DNA of 64,000 nucleotides from Micromonospora inositola (GCF_900090285.1 NZ_LT607754.1:3312001-3376000); one strand, 5' to 3'. Shown: positions 37,530-45,632, counted from the first letter of the stretch. Notes: a model not told the origin generated them from the sequence alone. Numbers and translations: made by a program.

Positions 37530-38275
37530 CGGTGAGCGCGGAGGCGTACCTGGCGGTGGTGACCGAGACGATGGCTCGGGTGGCCGCCGGTCAGCGTGAG
37601 GGGGTGGGTCGGGCCGCCGACCTGATCGCCGAGGCGTTGCGCGCCGACGGGGTGGTGCACGCGTTCGGCACCGGCCACTCCGAGGCGCTCGCCATGGAGA
37701 TCGCCGGGCGGGCCGGCGGGCTGGTGCCCACCAACCGGATCGCGCTGCGCGACCTGGTGCTCTACGGCGGTGAGCCGGCCGACGTCCTCGGCCCGAAGCT
37801 GGAACGCGACCCGGCGGTGGCGCACCGGCTCTACGAGCTGGCCCCGGTACGCCCGCAGGACGTCTTCGTGCTCGCCTCCAACTCGGGCGTCAACGGGGCC
37901 ATGGTCGAGTTCGCGTCCCTGGTCAAGGATCGGGGGCACGTCCTCGTCGCGATCACCTCGGCCGAGCACTCCGGGCGGATGACGTCCCGCCACCCGTCGG
38001 GCCGCAAGCTCGCCGACTTCGCCGACGTGGTGCTCGACAACGGCGCCCCGTACGGCGACGCCACCCTGCCGCTGCCCGACGGCGGCGCGGTCGGCGCGGT
38101 CTCCTCGATCACGGCCGCGCTGCTGGCCCAGCAGCTGGTGGCGGAGGTGGTGGCCCGGCTGCTGGCGGCGGGGGAGCGGCCCCCGGTCTACCTGTCGGCC
38201 AACATCACCGGCGGCGACGAGCACAACGCCGAACTGGAGGCCCGGTACGCCGGCCGGATCCGCCGGGGGGCGTGA
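37526..38275 (+). CDS. SIS domain-containing phosphosugar-binding protein
   Basis: The 249-residue single-SIS protein has an N-terminal helix, the sugar-phosphate site GVVHAFGTGHSEALAMEIAGRAGG, LASNSGVNGAMVEFA, and VAITSAEHSGRM. It resembles uncharacterised isomerase or etherase-like SIS proteins that handle amino-sugar phosphates. It starts with ATGA over the AAC(3) stop after an excellent GGAGGAAG site, so the two enzymes should be co-produced. Confidence 0.88.
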   Translation: MTVSAEAYLAVVTETMARVAAGQREGVGRAADLIAEALRADGVVHAFGTGHSEALAMEIAGRAGGLVPTNRIALRDLVLYGGEPADVLGPKLERDPAVAHRLYELAPVRPQDVFVLASNSGVNGAMVEFASLVKDRGHVLVAITSAEHSGRMTSRHPSGRKLADFADVVLDNGAPYGDATLPLPDGGAVGAVSSITAALLAQQLVAEVVARLLAAGERPPVYLSANITGGDEHNAELEARYAGRIRRGA

Positions 38276-38416
38276 CCGGTTCGCCCCGCCGGCCCGGCCG
38301 ACGCGCATCAGCCCGGTGATCACGAGGCGGTTTCGCGACACGCCCGACGGGGCAAAGGCTCTGCTGCCGGCGGGTGCTCCCCCCGCCGGCAGTACCGTCT
38401 GCTGCGGAGGTAGCGC

Positions 38417-38920
38417 GTGTCCAGGGAAACCGAGAAGCAGCGCTGGCAGCGCAATTTCGCCGACCTGCTGCAGGAGCTGCGGGTGGCGCAGACGGGGGTG
38501 CAGATCCTCTTCGCCTTCCTGCTCACCCTGCCGTTCAGCAACGGTTTCACCCGGATCACCGAGTTCCAGCGGGACGTCTACATCGTCGCGTTGCTGGCCG
38601 CCGCGGCGGCCACCGCGATGATCATCTCGCCGGTCGCGTTCCACCGGGCGCTGTTCCGGCAGGGCCGCAAGCCGGAGCTGGTGCGGTTCGCCCACCGGAT
38701 GGCCAGCGGCGGCCTGGCCTTCATGCTGATCTCGATGGTCAGCGCGGTGCTGCTGATCACCGACTTCGTGCTCAGCCGGCCGGTCGCCTTCGTGCTCAGC
38801 GGGGTCACCGCGCTCTGGTTCCTGGGCTTCTGGGTGATCCTGCCGTTCGCCCGGCGCGGCTGGGGGGACGATGAGATCGACGACGATGACGACGACCCGC
38901 AGGTGCTCGTTGGCGACTGA
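38417..38920 (+). CDS. DUF6328 family membrane protein
   Basis: The 167-residue protein starts at GTG 38417 behind GGAGG. It has an N-terminal amphipathic QRNFADLLQELRVAQTGVQILFAFLLTLPF, four hydrophobic segments, and a strongly acidic tail (DDEIDDDDDDPQ). The N-terminal motif and topology are those of DUF6328, of unknown function. It is a single gene. Confidence 0.82.
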   Translation: MSRETEKQRWQRNFADLLQELRVAQTGVQILFAFLLTLPFSNGFTRITEFQRDVYIVALLAAAAATAMIISPVAFHRALFRQGRKPELVRFAHRMASGGLAFMLISMVSAVLLITDFVLSRPVAFVLSGVTALWFLGFWVILPFARRGWGDDEIDDDDDDPQVLVGD

Positions 38921-38954
38921 GCCCCGCTGGCGTCCCGCCAAATCGGACTTGCCA

Positions 38955-38996
38955 AGAACGCTACCCCTGGGTAACACCCGGGGGTAGCGTCGTTCT
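38955..38996. promoter_or_regulatory. Palindromic element before the acyl-CoA dehydrogenase gene
   Basis: CGCTACCCC (38959-38967) pairs with GGGGTAGCG (38981-38989), extended by AGAACG and CGTTCT with a bulge; the centre contains the smaller dyad GGGT-AAC-ACCC. It could be the DUF6328-gene terminator or an operator for the downstream dehydrogenase. Confidence 0.5.
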
Positions 38997-39042
38997 CGTC
39001 GAGCACGTTGACGCAGCCGGACCGAGGTTCGAGGGGGCAGCC

Positions 39043-41127
39043 GTGACCACGACACAGAACAACCGACCGGACGGAACGCAGGGCACGGGCGGCCCCACTG
39101 GACGGGTGGCGCCGATCGACGACCCCGACACCGGTCCCGCGGCGTCGGCGGGCGAGGCGGCCGAAACCGCCGCCGCGATCGACGAGGCGGGTGGCGCGGC
39201 CCCGCTGCCGGCCGAGGCGGGGCAGGTCTCCGAGAAGGAGGCCCGGCAGGTCGCCGAGGCGGCCCGGGAGTCGGCCTGGGACCGGCCCAGTTTCGGCAAG
39301 GAGCTCTTCCTGGGCCGGTTCCGGCTCGACCTGATCAACCCGTGGCCCCGGTCGGACCCGGATGACGTCGCGCGGGCCGAGGAGTTCCTCGGCGCGTTCG
39401 GGGCGTACCTGGACGCCGAGGTGGACGGCGGGGCGATCGAGCGGGATGCGTCCATCCCGGACGAGGTCTTCCACGGCATGGCCCGGCTCGGCGCCTTCGG
39501 CATGAAGATCGACCGGAAGTACGGCGGGCTCGGGCTGAGCAACCTGCACTACTGCCGGGCGCTGATGCGGGCCGGGTCGATCAGCCCCGCCATCGGCGCG
39601 CTGCTCTCGGCGCACCAGTCGATCGGCGTGCCGCAGCCGCTGAAGATGTTCGGCACCCCGGAGCAGAAGCAACGGTTCCTGCCGCGGCTCGCGGGTGGTG
39701 AGGTCTCCGCGTTCCTGCTCACCGAGCCGGACGTCGGCTCCGACCCGGCCCGGCTGGCCACCACCGCCGAGCCGACCCCGGACGGCAAGGGGTACCGGCT
39801 CAACGGGGTGAAGCTCTGGGCCACCAACGGCACGGTCGCCACCCTGCTGGTGGTGATGGCCCGGGTGCCGGCGGCCGAGGGCCGGCGCGGCGGGATCACC
39901 GCCTTCGTGGTCGAGGGCGACAGCGAGGGCATCACGGTGGAACGCCGTAACGCCTTCATCGGCCTGCGCGGCCTGGAGAACAGCCTGACCCGGTTCCACG
40001 ACGTCTTCGTGCCGAAGGAGAACGTGATCGGCGGCGAGGGCAAGGGGTTGAAGATCGCCCTGACCACGCTGAACACCGGGCGCCTCTCGTTGCCGGCGAT
40101 GTGCGTCGGGGCGGGCAAGTGGTCGCTCAACGTGGCCCGGGAGTGGGCCGCCGACCGGGTCCAGTGGGGCCGGCCGGTCGGCGAGCACGAGGCGGTCGCC
40201 AAGAAGCTGGCCTTCATCGCCGCCACCACGTACGGCATGGAGAGCATGCTCGACCTCTGCTGCCTGCTGGCCGACGACGAACGCAACGACATCCGGATCG
40301 AGGCGGCGCTGGTCAAGCTCTACGCCAGCGAGATGGCCTGGAAGATCGCCGACGAGCTGATCCAGATCCGGGGCGGCCGCGGGTACGAGACCGCCGACTC
40401 CCTCGCCGCCCGGGGCGAGCGCCCCGCCGCGGTCGAGCAGATCCTGCGTGACCTGCGGATCAACCGGATCTTCGAGGGTTCCACCGAGATCATGCACCTG
40501 CTGATCGCCCGGGAGGCGGTGGACGCGCACCTCTCGGTGGCCGGCGACATCATCGACCCGGACGCCGGTCTCGCCCGCAAGGCGAAGGCCGGCGCGCGGG
40601 CCGGCGTCTTCTACGCGAAGTGGCTGCCCACCCTCGCCGTCGGCAAGGGCCAGGCCCCCGGCGCGTACGCCGAGTTCGGTCCGCTCGCCGGCCACCTGCG
40701 GCACGTCGAGCGGACCTCGCGCAAGCTGGCCCGGTCGACGTTCTACGCGATGTCCCGCTGGCAGGGGAAGATGGAGCGCAAGCAGGCGTTCCTCGGCCGG
40801 GTGGTGGACATCGGCGCGGAGCTGTTCGCGATGTCCGCGGTCTGCGTCCGGGCGTACGCGGAGCGGGACACCCGTCCGGAGAACGTCGAGCTGGCCGACC
40901 TGTTCTGCCGGCAGGCGCGGCTGCGGATCGAGGAGTTGTTCACCGGGCTCTGGTCCAACACCGACTCGCTGGACGTGGCGTCGGCGAAGCGGATCCTCGC
41001 CGGCCGGTACGCCGCCCTGGAGGAGGGCGTGGCGACGCCGCCGGCCGACGCACCCTGGGTGGCCCGCTGGACCCCCGGCCCGTCCACCGCGCCGGACGTC
41101 CGCCGCCGCATCCCACCCCGTTCGTAA
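39043..41127 (+). CDS. Acyl-CoA dehydrogenase family protein (long form)
   Basis: The 694-residue FAD enzyme is longer than the roughly 390-residue standard family. It has an N-terminal Ala/Glu-rich extension of about 80 residues, the ACAD core (LLSAHQSIGVPQPLKMFG, AFLLTEPDVGSDPARLATT, KLWATNGTVATLLVV, IRGGRGYET), IFEGSTEIMHLLIAREAVD with the Glu of the active-site motif, and a C-terminal helical domain of about 170 residues. This layout resembles mycobacterial FadE10-type proteins. The start is GTG 39043 behind GAGGGGG. Chain-length specificity is unknown. Confidence 0.9.
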   Translation: MTTTQNNRPDGTQGTGGPTGRVAPIDDPDTGPAASAGEAAETAAAIDEAGGAAPLPAEAGQVSEKEARQVAEAARESAWDRPSFGKELFLGRFRLDLINPWPRSDPDDVARAEEFLGAFGAYLDAEVDGGAIERDASIPDEVFHGMARLGAFGMKIDRKYGGLGLSNLHYCRALMRAGSISPAIGALLSAHQSIGVPQPLKMFGTPEQKQRFLPRLAGGEVSAFLLTEPDVGSDPARLATTAEPTPDGKGYRLNGVKLWATNGTVATLLVVMARVPAAEGRRGGITAFVVEGDSEGITVERRNAFIGLRGLENSLTRFHDVFVPKENVIGGEGKGLKIALTTLNTGRLSLPAMCVGAGKWSLNVAREWAADRVQWGRPVGEHEAVAKKLAFIAATTYGMESMLDLCCLLADDERNDIRIEAALVKLYASEMAWKIADELIQIRGGRGYETADSLAARGERPAAVEQILRDLRINRIFEGSTEIMHLLIAREAVDAHLSVAGDIIDPDAGLARKAKAGARAGVFYAKWLPTLAVGKGQAPGAYAEFGPLAGHLRHVERTSRKLARSTFYAMSRWQGKMERKQAFLGRVVDIGAELFAMSAVCVRAYAERDTRPENVELADLFCRQARLRIEELFTGLWSNTDSLDVASAKRILAGRYAALEEGVATPPADAPWVARWTPGPSTAPDVRRRIPPRS

Positions 41128-41140
41128 CGGATTGCGGCAT

Positions 41141-41172
41141 GTCGCGGTGTCTGGGCGACCCGACACCGCGAC
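41141..41172. terminator. Terminator after the acyl-CoA dehydrogenase gene
   Basis: A perfect 11-bp stem (41141-41151 with 41162-41172) has a 10-nt loop, 14 nt after the stop. It also precedes the stop of the small minus-strand gene and may serve both. Confidence 0.75.
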
Positions 41173-41195
41173 CCGCCGCATCCCGCCAGCCGGCG

Positions 41196-41369
41196 TCAGC
41201 GGGCGATGGCCCAGGCGATGACGGCGGCCAGGATGAGTCCGTTGAGCAGGGCCAGCACCAGGTACGCCTGCGGCGGGATCTTGCGACCCTTGCGGACGAA
41301 GCTCACCAGGACGCCCGCGTACACCAGCAGCAGCACGGCGACGACGATCAGGAAGTACAGCACCGCCAC
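41196..41369 (-). CDS. 57-residue two-helix membrane protein
   Basis: This short gene reads VAVLYFLIVVAVLLLVYAG, a KGRK turn, then AYLVLALLNGLILAAVIAW and ends AIAR: two membrane helices joined by a basic loop, as in small inner-membrane peptides. The frame runs from GTG 41369 (or GTG 41363) to TGA at 41196-41198. A minus-strand TAGTGT at 41370-41375 is 6 nt before GTG 41363, favouring that start (55 residues) for a leaderless message. Third codon positions are almost all G or C. No family recognised. Confidence 0.65.
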   Translation of the reverse strand: MAVLYFLIVVAVLLLVYAGVLVSFVRKGRKIPPQAYLVLALLNGLILAAVIAWAIAR

Positions 41370-41375
41370 ACACTA
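41370..41375 (-). promoter_or_regulatory. Leaderless -10 hexamer of the small membrane-protein gene
   Basis: On the minus strand TAGTGT ends 6 nt before the GTG at 41363; it touches the alternative GTG at 41369. Confidence 0.4.
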
Positions 41376-41978
41376 GCGGCCCGACCGCAGCCCCAGGCTG
41401 CGCAGCTCCAGCGCGGCCAGCGCGTCGACGGTGGCGTCGTCGCCGCGGCGCCACGCCTCGGCCACGTCGGGCGCGAGCCGGGTCAGCCTGCCGAGCGGCT
41501 GACCGGCGAGGGCCCGCAGCGCCAGCAGATCGCGGCCGGCGGGCGCGGTCGCGAGGGCCTTCGCCGCGCCGGCCCGGCGCATCCAGCGCACCCGCAGCGG
41601 CAGCCAGCCGAAGAGCACCAGGCCGAGCGGGAAGACCAGCACCGCGATGCTGAGCGCGAGGGCCAGCTGGCCGACCAGTTCCTGCTGGTCGCGGCCCGCC
41701 TCGGCGACCGCTCGCGCGGCGTCCGCGGCCCGGTTGAAGGGGGCGGTGAGCTCGTCGCCGACCAGCGGCACCCGGCCGACCTTGCCGCCGGCGTCGGCCA
41801 GGTTGTCGGCGAGGCCGCCGCCGGCCCCCTCCAGCTTCTGCCCGGGTACGGCCAGCTTCTGCACCAGGTCGTGCAGCCAGAGCGCGAAGCGGATCGCCGC
41901 ATAGACCCAGACGACGACGAGGAGGTCGGTGAGGAGCTGGCGGAGGGCGGTGGGAAAACGGTCGGCGTAGATCTTCAC
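41373..41978 (-). CDS. Conserved hypothetical membrane protein
   Basis: The 201-residue product has an N-terminal hydrophobic helix (LLTDLLVVVWVYAAIRFALWL), a soluble segment with helical heptads (about 50-110, GGLADNLADAGGKVGRVPL), a second pair of membrane segments (LALALSIAVLVFPLGLVLFGWLPL) and an Arg/Ala-rich tail. Function is unknown. The start is GTG 41978 (VKIYADRFP); it is 48 nt downstream of zur on the same strand and could be co-transcribed with it. Confidence 0.72.
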   Translation of the reverse strand: MKIYADRFPTALRQLLTDLLVVVWVYAAIRFALWLHDLVQKLAVPGQKLEGAGGGLADNLADAGGKVGRVPLVGDELTAPFNRAADAARAVAEAGRDQQELVGQLALALSIAVLVFPLGLVLFGWLPLRVRWMRRAGAAKALATAPAGRDLLALRALAGQPLGRLTRLAPDVAEAWRRGDDATVDALAALELRSLGLRSGR

Positions 41979-42026
41979 GCCGGACAGCGTGCCACGGCCG
42001 GGCCGCCGGGGCACGGGGGAGAATTT

Positions 42027-42419
42027 TCAGCCGGCGCAGGCCGGGCAGGTGCCGAAGATCTCCAGGGTGTGGCTGACCTGGGCGTACCCGTGCTGCGCGG
42101 CCACCCGCTCCGCCCAGCTCTCCACCGCCGGCCCGGCCACCTCCACGGTCCGCCCGCAGGCCCGGCAGACCAGGTGGTGGTGGTGACCCTCGCTGCACCG
42201 CCGGTAGAGGTGCTCGCCGCCGGGCGGCCGCATCACGTCGATCTCGCCGGCGTCGGCGAGCCCCTGCAACGTCCGGTAGACCGTGGTCAGGCCGACCCGC
42301 TCGCCCCGCTGGCGCAGCATCGCGTGCAGGTCCTGCGCGCTGTGGAAGCCCTCCACCTCGGCCAGCAGCGTGCTCACGGCCGTCCGCTGACGCGTGTTCC
42401 TGAGCGTCCCCTCGGTCAC
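42027..42419 (-). CDS. zur: Fur-family zinc uptake regulator Zur
   Basis: The 130-residue Fur-family repressor has the winged helix (RNTRQRTAVSTLLAEVEGFHSAQDLH, VGLTTVYRTLQGLADAGEID), the metal site GHHHHLVCRACG, and a structural CPAC zinc pair with CRAC. The zinc-rich HHHH and two CxxC motifs fit Zur rather than Fur. It starts at GTG 42419, overlapping the ArsR-type stop, and it lies next to znuABC. Confidence 0.9.
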   Translation of the reverse strand: MTEGTLRNTRQRTAVSTLLAEVEGFHSAQDLHAMLRQRGERVGLTTVYRTLQGLADAGEIDVMRPPGGEHLYRRCSEGHHHHLVCRACGRTVEVAGPAVESWAERVAAQHGYAQVSHTLEIFGTCPACAG

Positions 42420-42715
42420 GGCCCCTCCCCGGCGTGGCTGACCGCGTCCGCCGCGATGTGTGCGACGTGCTCGTCCACGAGGGCGTACGCGATCTCCCGG
42501 CCGCGCCGGGAGCCACGGACCACGCCGGCGCCGCGGAGCACCCGCAGGTGCTGGGAGACCAGCGGCTGCGGGGCCCCCAGCTTCTCCACCAGCTCGTGCA
42601 CGCACCGTTCACCCTGCGCCAGCTCGGTCACGATCGCCAGCCGGATCGGCGCGGACAGCGCACGCAGCAGGTCGCCCGCGCCCTCGAAGGCGTCGTACCC
42701 GTTCGCGCCCGTCAT
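42416..42715 (-). CDS. ArsR/SmtB-family metalloregulator
   Basis: The 99-residue winged-helix repressor reads LLRALSAPIRLAIVTELAQGERCVHELVEKLGAPQPLVSQHLRVLRGAGVVRGSRRGREIAYAL, then DEHVAHIAADAVSHA. The DEHVAHIAADAVSH helix places Asp, His and His residues like the alpha-5 zinc site of SmtB/CzrA regulators. A TACCGT hexamer 6 nt before the ATG suggests leaderless expression. The overlap with zur means a zinc sensor of each kind is made from one message. Confidence 0.9.
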   Translation of the reverse strand: MTGANGYDAFEGAGDLLRALSAPIRLAIVTELAQGERCVHELVEKLGAPQPLVSQHLRVLRGAGVVRGSRRGREIAYALVDEHVAHIAADAVSHAGEGP

Positions 42716-42721
42716 CCCGTA

Positions 42722-42727
42722 ACGGTA
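42722..42727 (-). promoter_or_regulatory. Leaderless -10 hexamer of the ArsR-zur unit
   Basis: On the minus strand TACCGT ends 6 nt before the ATG at 42715. Confidence 0.4.
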
Positions 42728-42758
42728 ACCAATACCAGCAGGAGCGGTCGGGGGCGGC

Positions 42759-43625
42759 TCACCGGAGCACAACCTCGTGCGGCTCGGGGGCCGGCGCGGC
42801 CGCCGGGCTGTTACGTCGGCGCAGCGCCCGCCAGCCCCCCGCGCCGAGCGCGACCACCAGGAACGAGGCGATGGCCAGCAGCACCACGGAGGCGCCCGGC
42901 GCGGTGTCGGCGGTGGCGGCCACCCAGATGCCCGCCCCGGCGGCGAACAGCCCCAGCGCCATGGCGGCCGTCATGGTGCTGCGGAAGCCCCGGGTGACCT
43001 GCTGGGCGGTGGCCACCGGCACCACCATCAGCGCGCTGATCAGCAGCACGCCGACCGCCCGCATGGCGATCGTCACGGTCACCGCGGTGGTCACCGCCAG
43101 CAGCAGGTTGAGCGCCCGGACCGGCAGCCCGGACACCCGGGCGTACTCCTCGTCGTGGCAGACCGCGAAGAGCGCCGGGCGCAGCGCCAGCATGAGCGCC
43201 CCGATGGCCACGCCGAGCACCAGGATCGTGGTCAGGTCGGCCGGCGACGTGGTGGTCAGCGACCCGAACAGGTATGAGTTGAGCGAGGCGCTGCTGGCGT
43301 CGGAGAGCCCGACGAGCATCACGCCGCCGGCGATGCCGCCGTAGAAGAGCAGCGCCAGGGCCAGGTCGCCGGAGGTGCGGCCGCGGGAGCGGACCAGCTC
43401 GATGACGATCGCGCCGAGGGTCGCCGCGATCACCGCCACCAGCACCGGGGAGCGGTTCAGCAGCAGCCCGGCGCCGACGCCGGTGAGCGCCACGTGCCCG
43501 ATCCCGTCGCCGATCAGCGCCAGCCGCCGCTGCACCAGGTAGATGCCGAGCGCCGGCGCGGCCAGCCCGATGACCAGCGCGCCGACCAGGGCGCGCAGCA
43601 TGAAGTCGTACTGGAAGAGGTCCAT
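42759..43625 (-). CDS. znuB: Zinc ABC transporter permease ZnuB
   Basis: The 288-residue ABC-3 family permease has about eight hydrophobic segments, beginning FMLRALVGALVIGLAAPALGIYLVQRRLALIGDGIGHVAL (conserved LVQRR and GIGHVAL motifs) and MRAVGVLLISALMVVPVATA. It starts 1 nt after the znuC stop. It is the third gene of the znuA-znuC-znuB operon. Confidence 0.93.
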   Translation of the reverse strand: MDLFQYDFMLRALVGALVIGLAAPALGIYLVQRRLALIGDGIGHVALTGVGAGLLLNRSPVLVAVIAATLGAIVIELVRSRGRTSGDLALALLFYGGIAGGVMLVGLSDASSASLNSYLFGSLTTTSPADLTTILVLGVAIGALMLALRPALFAVCHDEEYARVSGLPVRALNLLLAVTTAVTVTIAMRAVGVLLISALMVVPVATAQQVTRGFRSTMTAAMALGLFAAGAGIWVAATADTAPGASVVLLAIASFLVVALGAGGWRALRRRNSPAAAPAPEPHEVVLR

Positions 43626-43626
43626 G

Positions 43627-44388
43627 TCAGATGCTCCACAGCCCGGCGGGCTCCTCGTCGCAGTGCGGGTGCACGTGGTCGTGGTCGGGTTCCGCGTGGT
43701 GCCCGGCCGGCTCCGGGACGGCGCCGTCGTGGCAGACGCCACCCTCGTGCACGACGACCGCCCGGCTGATCAGCGGTCGCAGCGGGCCCAGCTCGTGGGC
43801 GACCAGCAGCACGGTCCCGCCGCCGGCGAGGAAGCCGCGCAGCGCCCTGGCGAACGCCTCCTGGCTCTCCGCGTCGACCCCGGCGGTCGGCTCGTCCAGG
43901 ATCAGCAGCTCGGGTTCGCCGGCCAGGGCCCGGGCGATCAGGGTGCGCTGCTGCTGGCCGCCGGAGAGGGTGGCGACCGGGTCACCGACCCGGTCGGCGA
44001 GCCCGACGGCGCGCAGCGCGGCGGCCACCGCCTCGCGGTCGGCGCGTCCCGCCGGTCGCAGTACGCCCCGACGGGCCAGCCGCCCCGAGGCCACCACCTC
44101 GCCCACCGTGGCCGGTACGCCGCTGCCGGCGCCGAGGCGCTGCGGGACGTACCCGATCCGGCGCCACTGCCGGAAGCGGCGCTGCGGGGCGCCGAACAGG
44201 GTGACCGACCCGGCGCTGAGCGGGACCAGCCCGAGCACGGCGCGGATCAGGGTGGACTTGCCGGAGCCGTTGGCGCCGAGCACGGCGACCACCTCGCCGG
44301 CGGTGACGGTCAGCGAGACGTCCCGCAGCACGGGGCGGCCGTCGTAGCCAACGGCGGCGTGGTCGACCTGGATCACGGTTGCGTTCAT
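43627..44388 (-). CDS. znuC: Zinc ABC transporter ATP-binding protein ZnuC with His-rich tail
   Basis: The 253-residue ATPase has Walker A GANGSGKST (38-46), signature LSGGQQQR, Walker B LLILDEPTAGVD, and the H-loop in VLLVAHELGP. After the ATPase domain it carries a metal-binding-looking tail, GHHAEPDHDHVHPHCDEE (about 229-246), which few ATPases have but some ZnuC proteins do. The ATG overlaps the znuA stop by 4 nt, so the operon is coupled. Confidence 0.93.
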   Translation of the reverse strand: MNATVIQVDHAAVGYDGRPVLRDVSLTVTAGEVVAVLGANGSGKSTLIRAVLGLVPLSAGSVTLFGAPQRRFRQWRRIGYVPQRLGAGSGVPATVGEVVASGRLARRGVLRPAGRADREAVAAALRAVGLADRVGDPVATLSGGQQQRTLIARALAGEPELLILDEPTAGVDAESQEAFARALRGFLAGGGTVLLVAHELGPLRPLISRAVVVHEGGVCHDGAVPEPAGHHAEPDHDHVHPHCDEEPAGLWSI

Positions 44389-45320
44389 GAACAGTCCAAG
44401 GCGGTTCGCAGGGTCCGGAGGTTGGCGCGCATCGCGGACAGGTAGTCCCCGTCGGCGGGTGGGCCCTCGAGCGGGTCGAGCACGGCGGTCCTCGCCCCGA
44501 CCTCGCGGGCCACGGTCTCGGCGACCTTCGGGCTGACCAGGGTCTCGAAGAAGATCGTGGTGGCCCGGTGCTCCCGGGCCTCCTTCGCCACCTCGGCGAG
44601 GCGCTGTGGGGAGGGCTCGCTGTCCGGGGTGAGGCCGGTGATGCCGACCTGCTCGAGCTGGTAGCGCGCGGCGAGGTAGCCGAAGGCGGTGTGGCTGACC
44701 ACGATCTCCCGGCGCTGGCAGGTCTTCAGTCCCTCGGCGTACTCGGTGTCGAGCTTCGCCAGGTCGGCGCGGAAGGCCTGGGCCCGGGCGGTGAAGTCGG
44801 CGGCCCGGTCCGGGTCGGCCCGGCCGAGCCGCTCGGCGAGCCGGTCGCCGACGGTGGCCAGCCGGGTGGGGTCGAGCCACAGGTGCGGGTCCTTGCCGCC
44901 GGTCTCCTCGTCGTGGCCGGCCTCGCCCTCGTGCTCGTGCCCGCCGGCCGCCGCGTCGAGCAGCGGCTGGACGCCGGCCACGTCGAACGCTCGGTCGCCG
45001 CCGTTCTGCTCGACCGCCTCGTCGACGGCCGGCTGGAAGCCGGAGAGGTAGACGATCAGCTCCGCGTCGACGACCTGCCCGACCTGGCGCGGGTGCAGCT
45101 CCAGGTCGTGCGGCTCGGCGCCGGGCTTGGCCAGGTTGGTGACCCTGACCGCGTCGCCGCCGATCCGCTCGGCGAGGAACTGCAGCGGGTAGAAGGCGGC
45201 CACCACGTCGACCCGGTCCGGGTCGGCGCTCGCGCCTTCGTCGGAGCAGGCGGCGACGCCGCCCAGGGCGAGCAGGGCGGTGACGGCGGCCAGGAGGCGC
45301 GGGACGGAGCGGGCGGTCAT
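44385..45320 (-). CDS. znuA: Zinc ABC transporter substrate-binding lipoprotein ZnuA
   Basis: The 311-residue cluster A-I binding protein has a lipobox ending at Cys25 (GVAAC). Metal ligands are visible as EPHDLELHPRQV, the His in VVSHTAFGYL and the acidic site in HATTIFFE-type segment (EHRATTIFFETLVSPK). A histidine-rich flexible loop (GGHEHEGEAGHDEE) is present, typical of zinc over manganese specificity. A Zur-like palindrome lies upstream at 45337-45355. Confidence 0.93.
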   Translation of the reverse strand: MTARSVPRLLAAVTALLALGGVAACSDEGASADPDRVDVVAAFYPLQFLAERIGGDAVRVTNLAKPGAEPHDLELHPRQVGQVVDAELIVYLSGFQPAVDEAVEQNGGDRAFDVAGVQPLLDAAAGGHEHEGEAGHDEETGGKDPHLWLDPTRLATVGDRLAERLGRADPDRAADFTARAQAFRADLAKLDTEYAEGLKTCQRREIVVSHTAFGYLAARYQLEQVGITGLTPDSEPSPQRLAEVAKEAREHRATTIFFETLVSPKVAETVAREVGARTAVLDPLEGPPADGDYLSAMRANLRTLRTALDCS

Positions 45321-45336
45321 GCCCTCAACTGTCCGC

Positions 45337-45355
45337 GATAACGAAATTGATTGTC
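45337..45355 (-). promoter_or_regulatory. Zur-box-like operator upstream of znuA
   Basis: The AT-rich interrupted palindrome GATAACGAAATTGATTGTC stands out in GC-rich DNA and resembles actinobacterial Zur sites (TGAAAATGATTTTCA-type). It lies 17-35 nt before the znuA start. The match is imperfect (about 12 of 19 symmetric positions). Confidence 0.6.
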
Positions 45356-45374
45356 AAAAACGCATGATTGCATG

Positions 45375-45632
45375 TCAGAACAGCTTGGCCAGGGCCACCG
45401 CGATCAGCAGGGTCAGCATCACCAGACGGAGCACCCGGGTGGCCGGCCGCTGCACCGGCCAGGTGGTCACCATCAGCCACACCAGCCCCGCGGCCAGCGC
45501 CAGCAACAGCAGGCCGCCCACCGGGCCGGGCGCGAAGAGCGCCACCAGCACCAGGACCAGCGTGGCCAGGAACACCGTCGTCGGGTTGACCCGGGCCAGG
45601 CGGGCCAGCAGGGAGCTCTGCGTACGCTGCAT
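45375..45632 (-). CDS. Small membrane protein (DUF6703-like)
   Basis: The 85-residue product, MQRTQSSLLARLARVNPTTVFLATLVLVLVALFAPG..., has three hydrophobic segments and a basic N-terminus. It resembles small actinobacterial membrane proteins labelled DUF6703; the family assignment is tentative. ATG 45632 is supported by a TAGAGT hexamer 7 nt upstream. It is upstream of, and on the same strand as, znuA, but the Zur-like box separates them. Confidence 0.65.
   Translation of the reverse strand: MQRTQSSLLARLARVNPTTVFLATLVLVLVALFAPGPVGGLLLLALAAGLVWLMVTTWPVQRPATRVLRLVMLTLLIAVALAKLF

Noticed and set aside
38578..42612. 1344-codon minus-strand frame across acyl-CoA dehydrogenase and zur
   Set aside because: It spans several real genes on both strands. 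Its Arg/Pro/Gly/Ala-rich translation is typical of a GC-rich shadow frame, and only the segment coinciding with zur has family motifs, in another frame.
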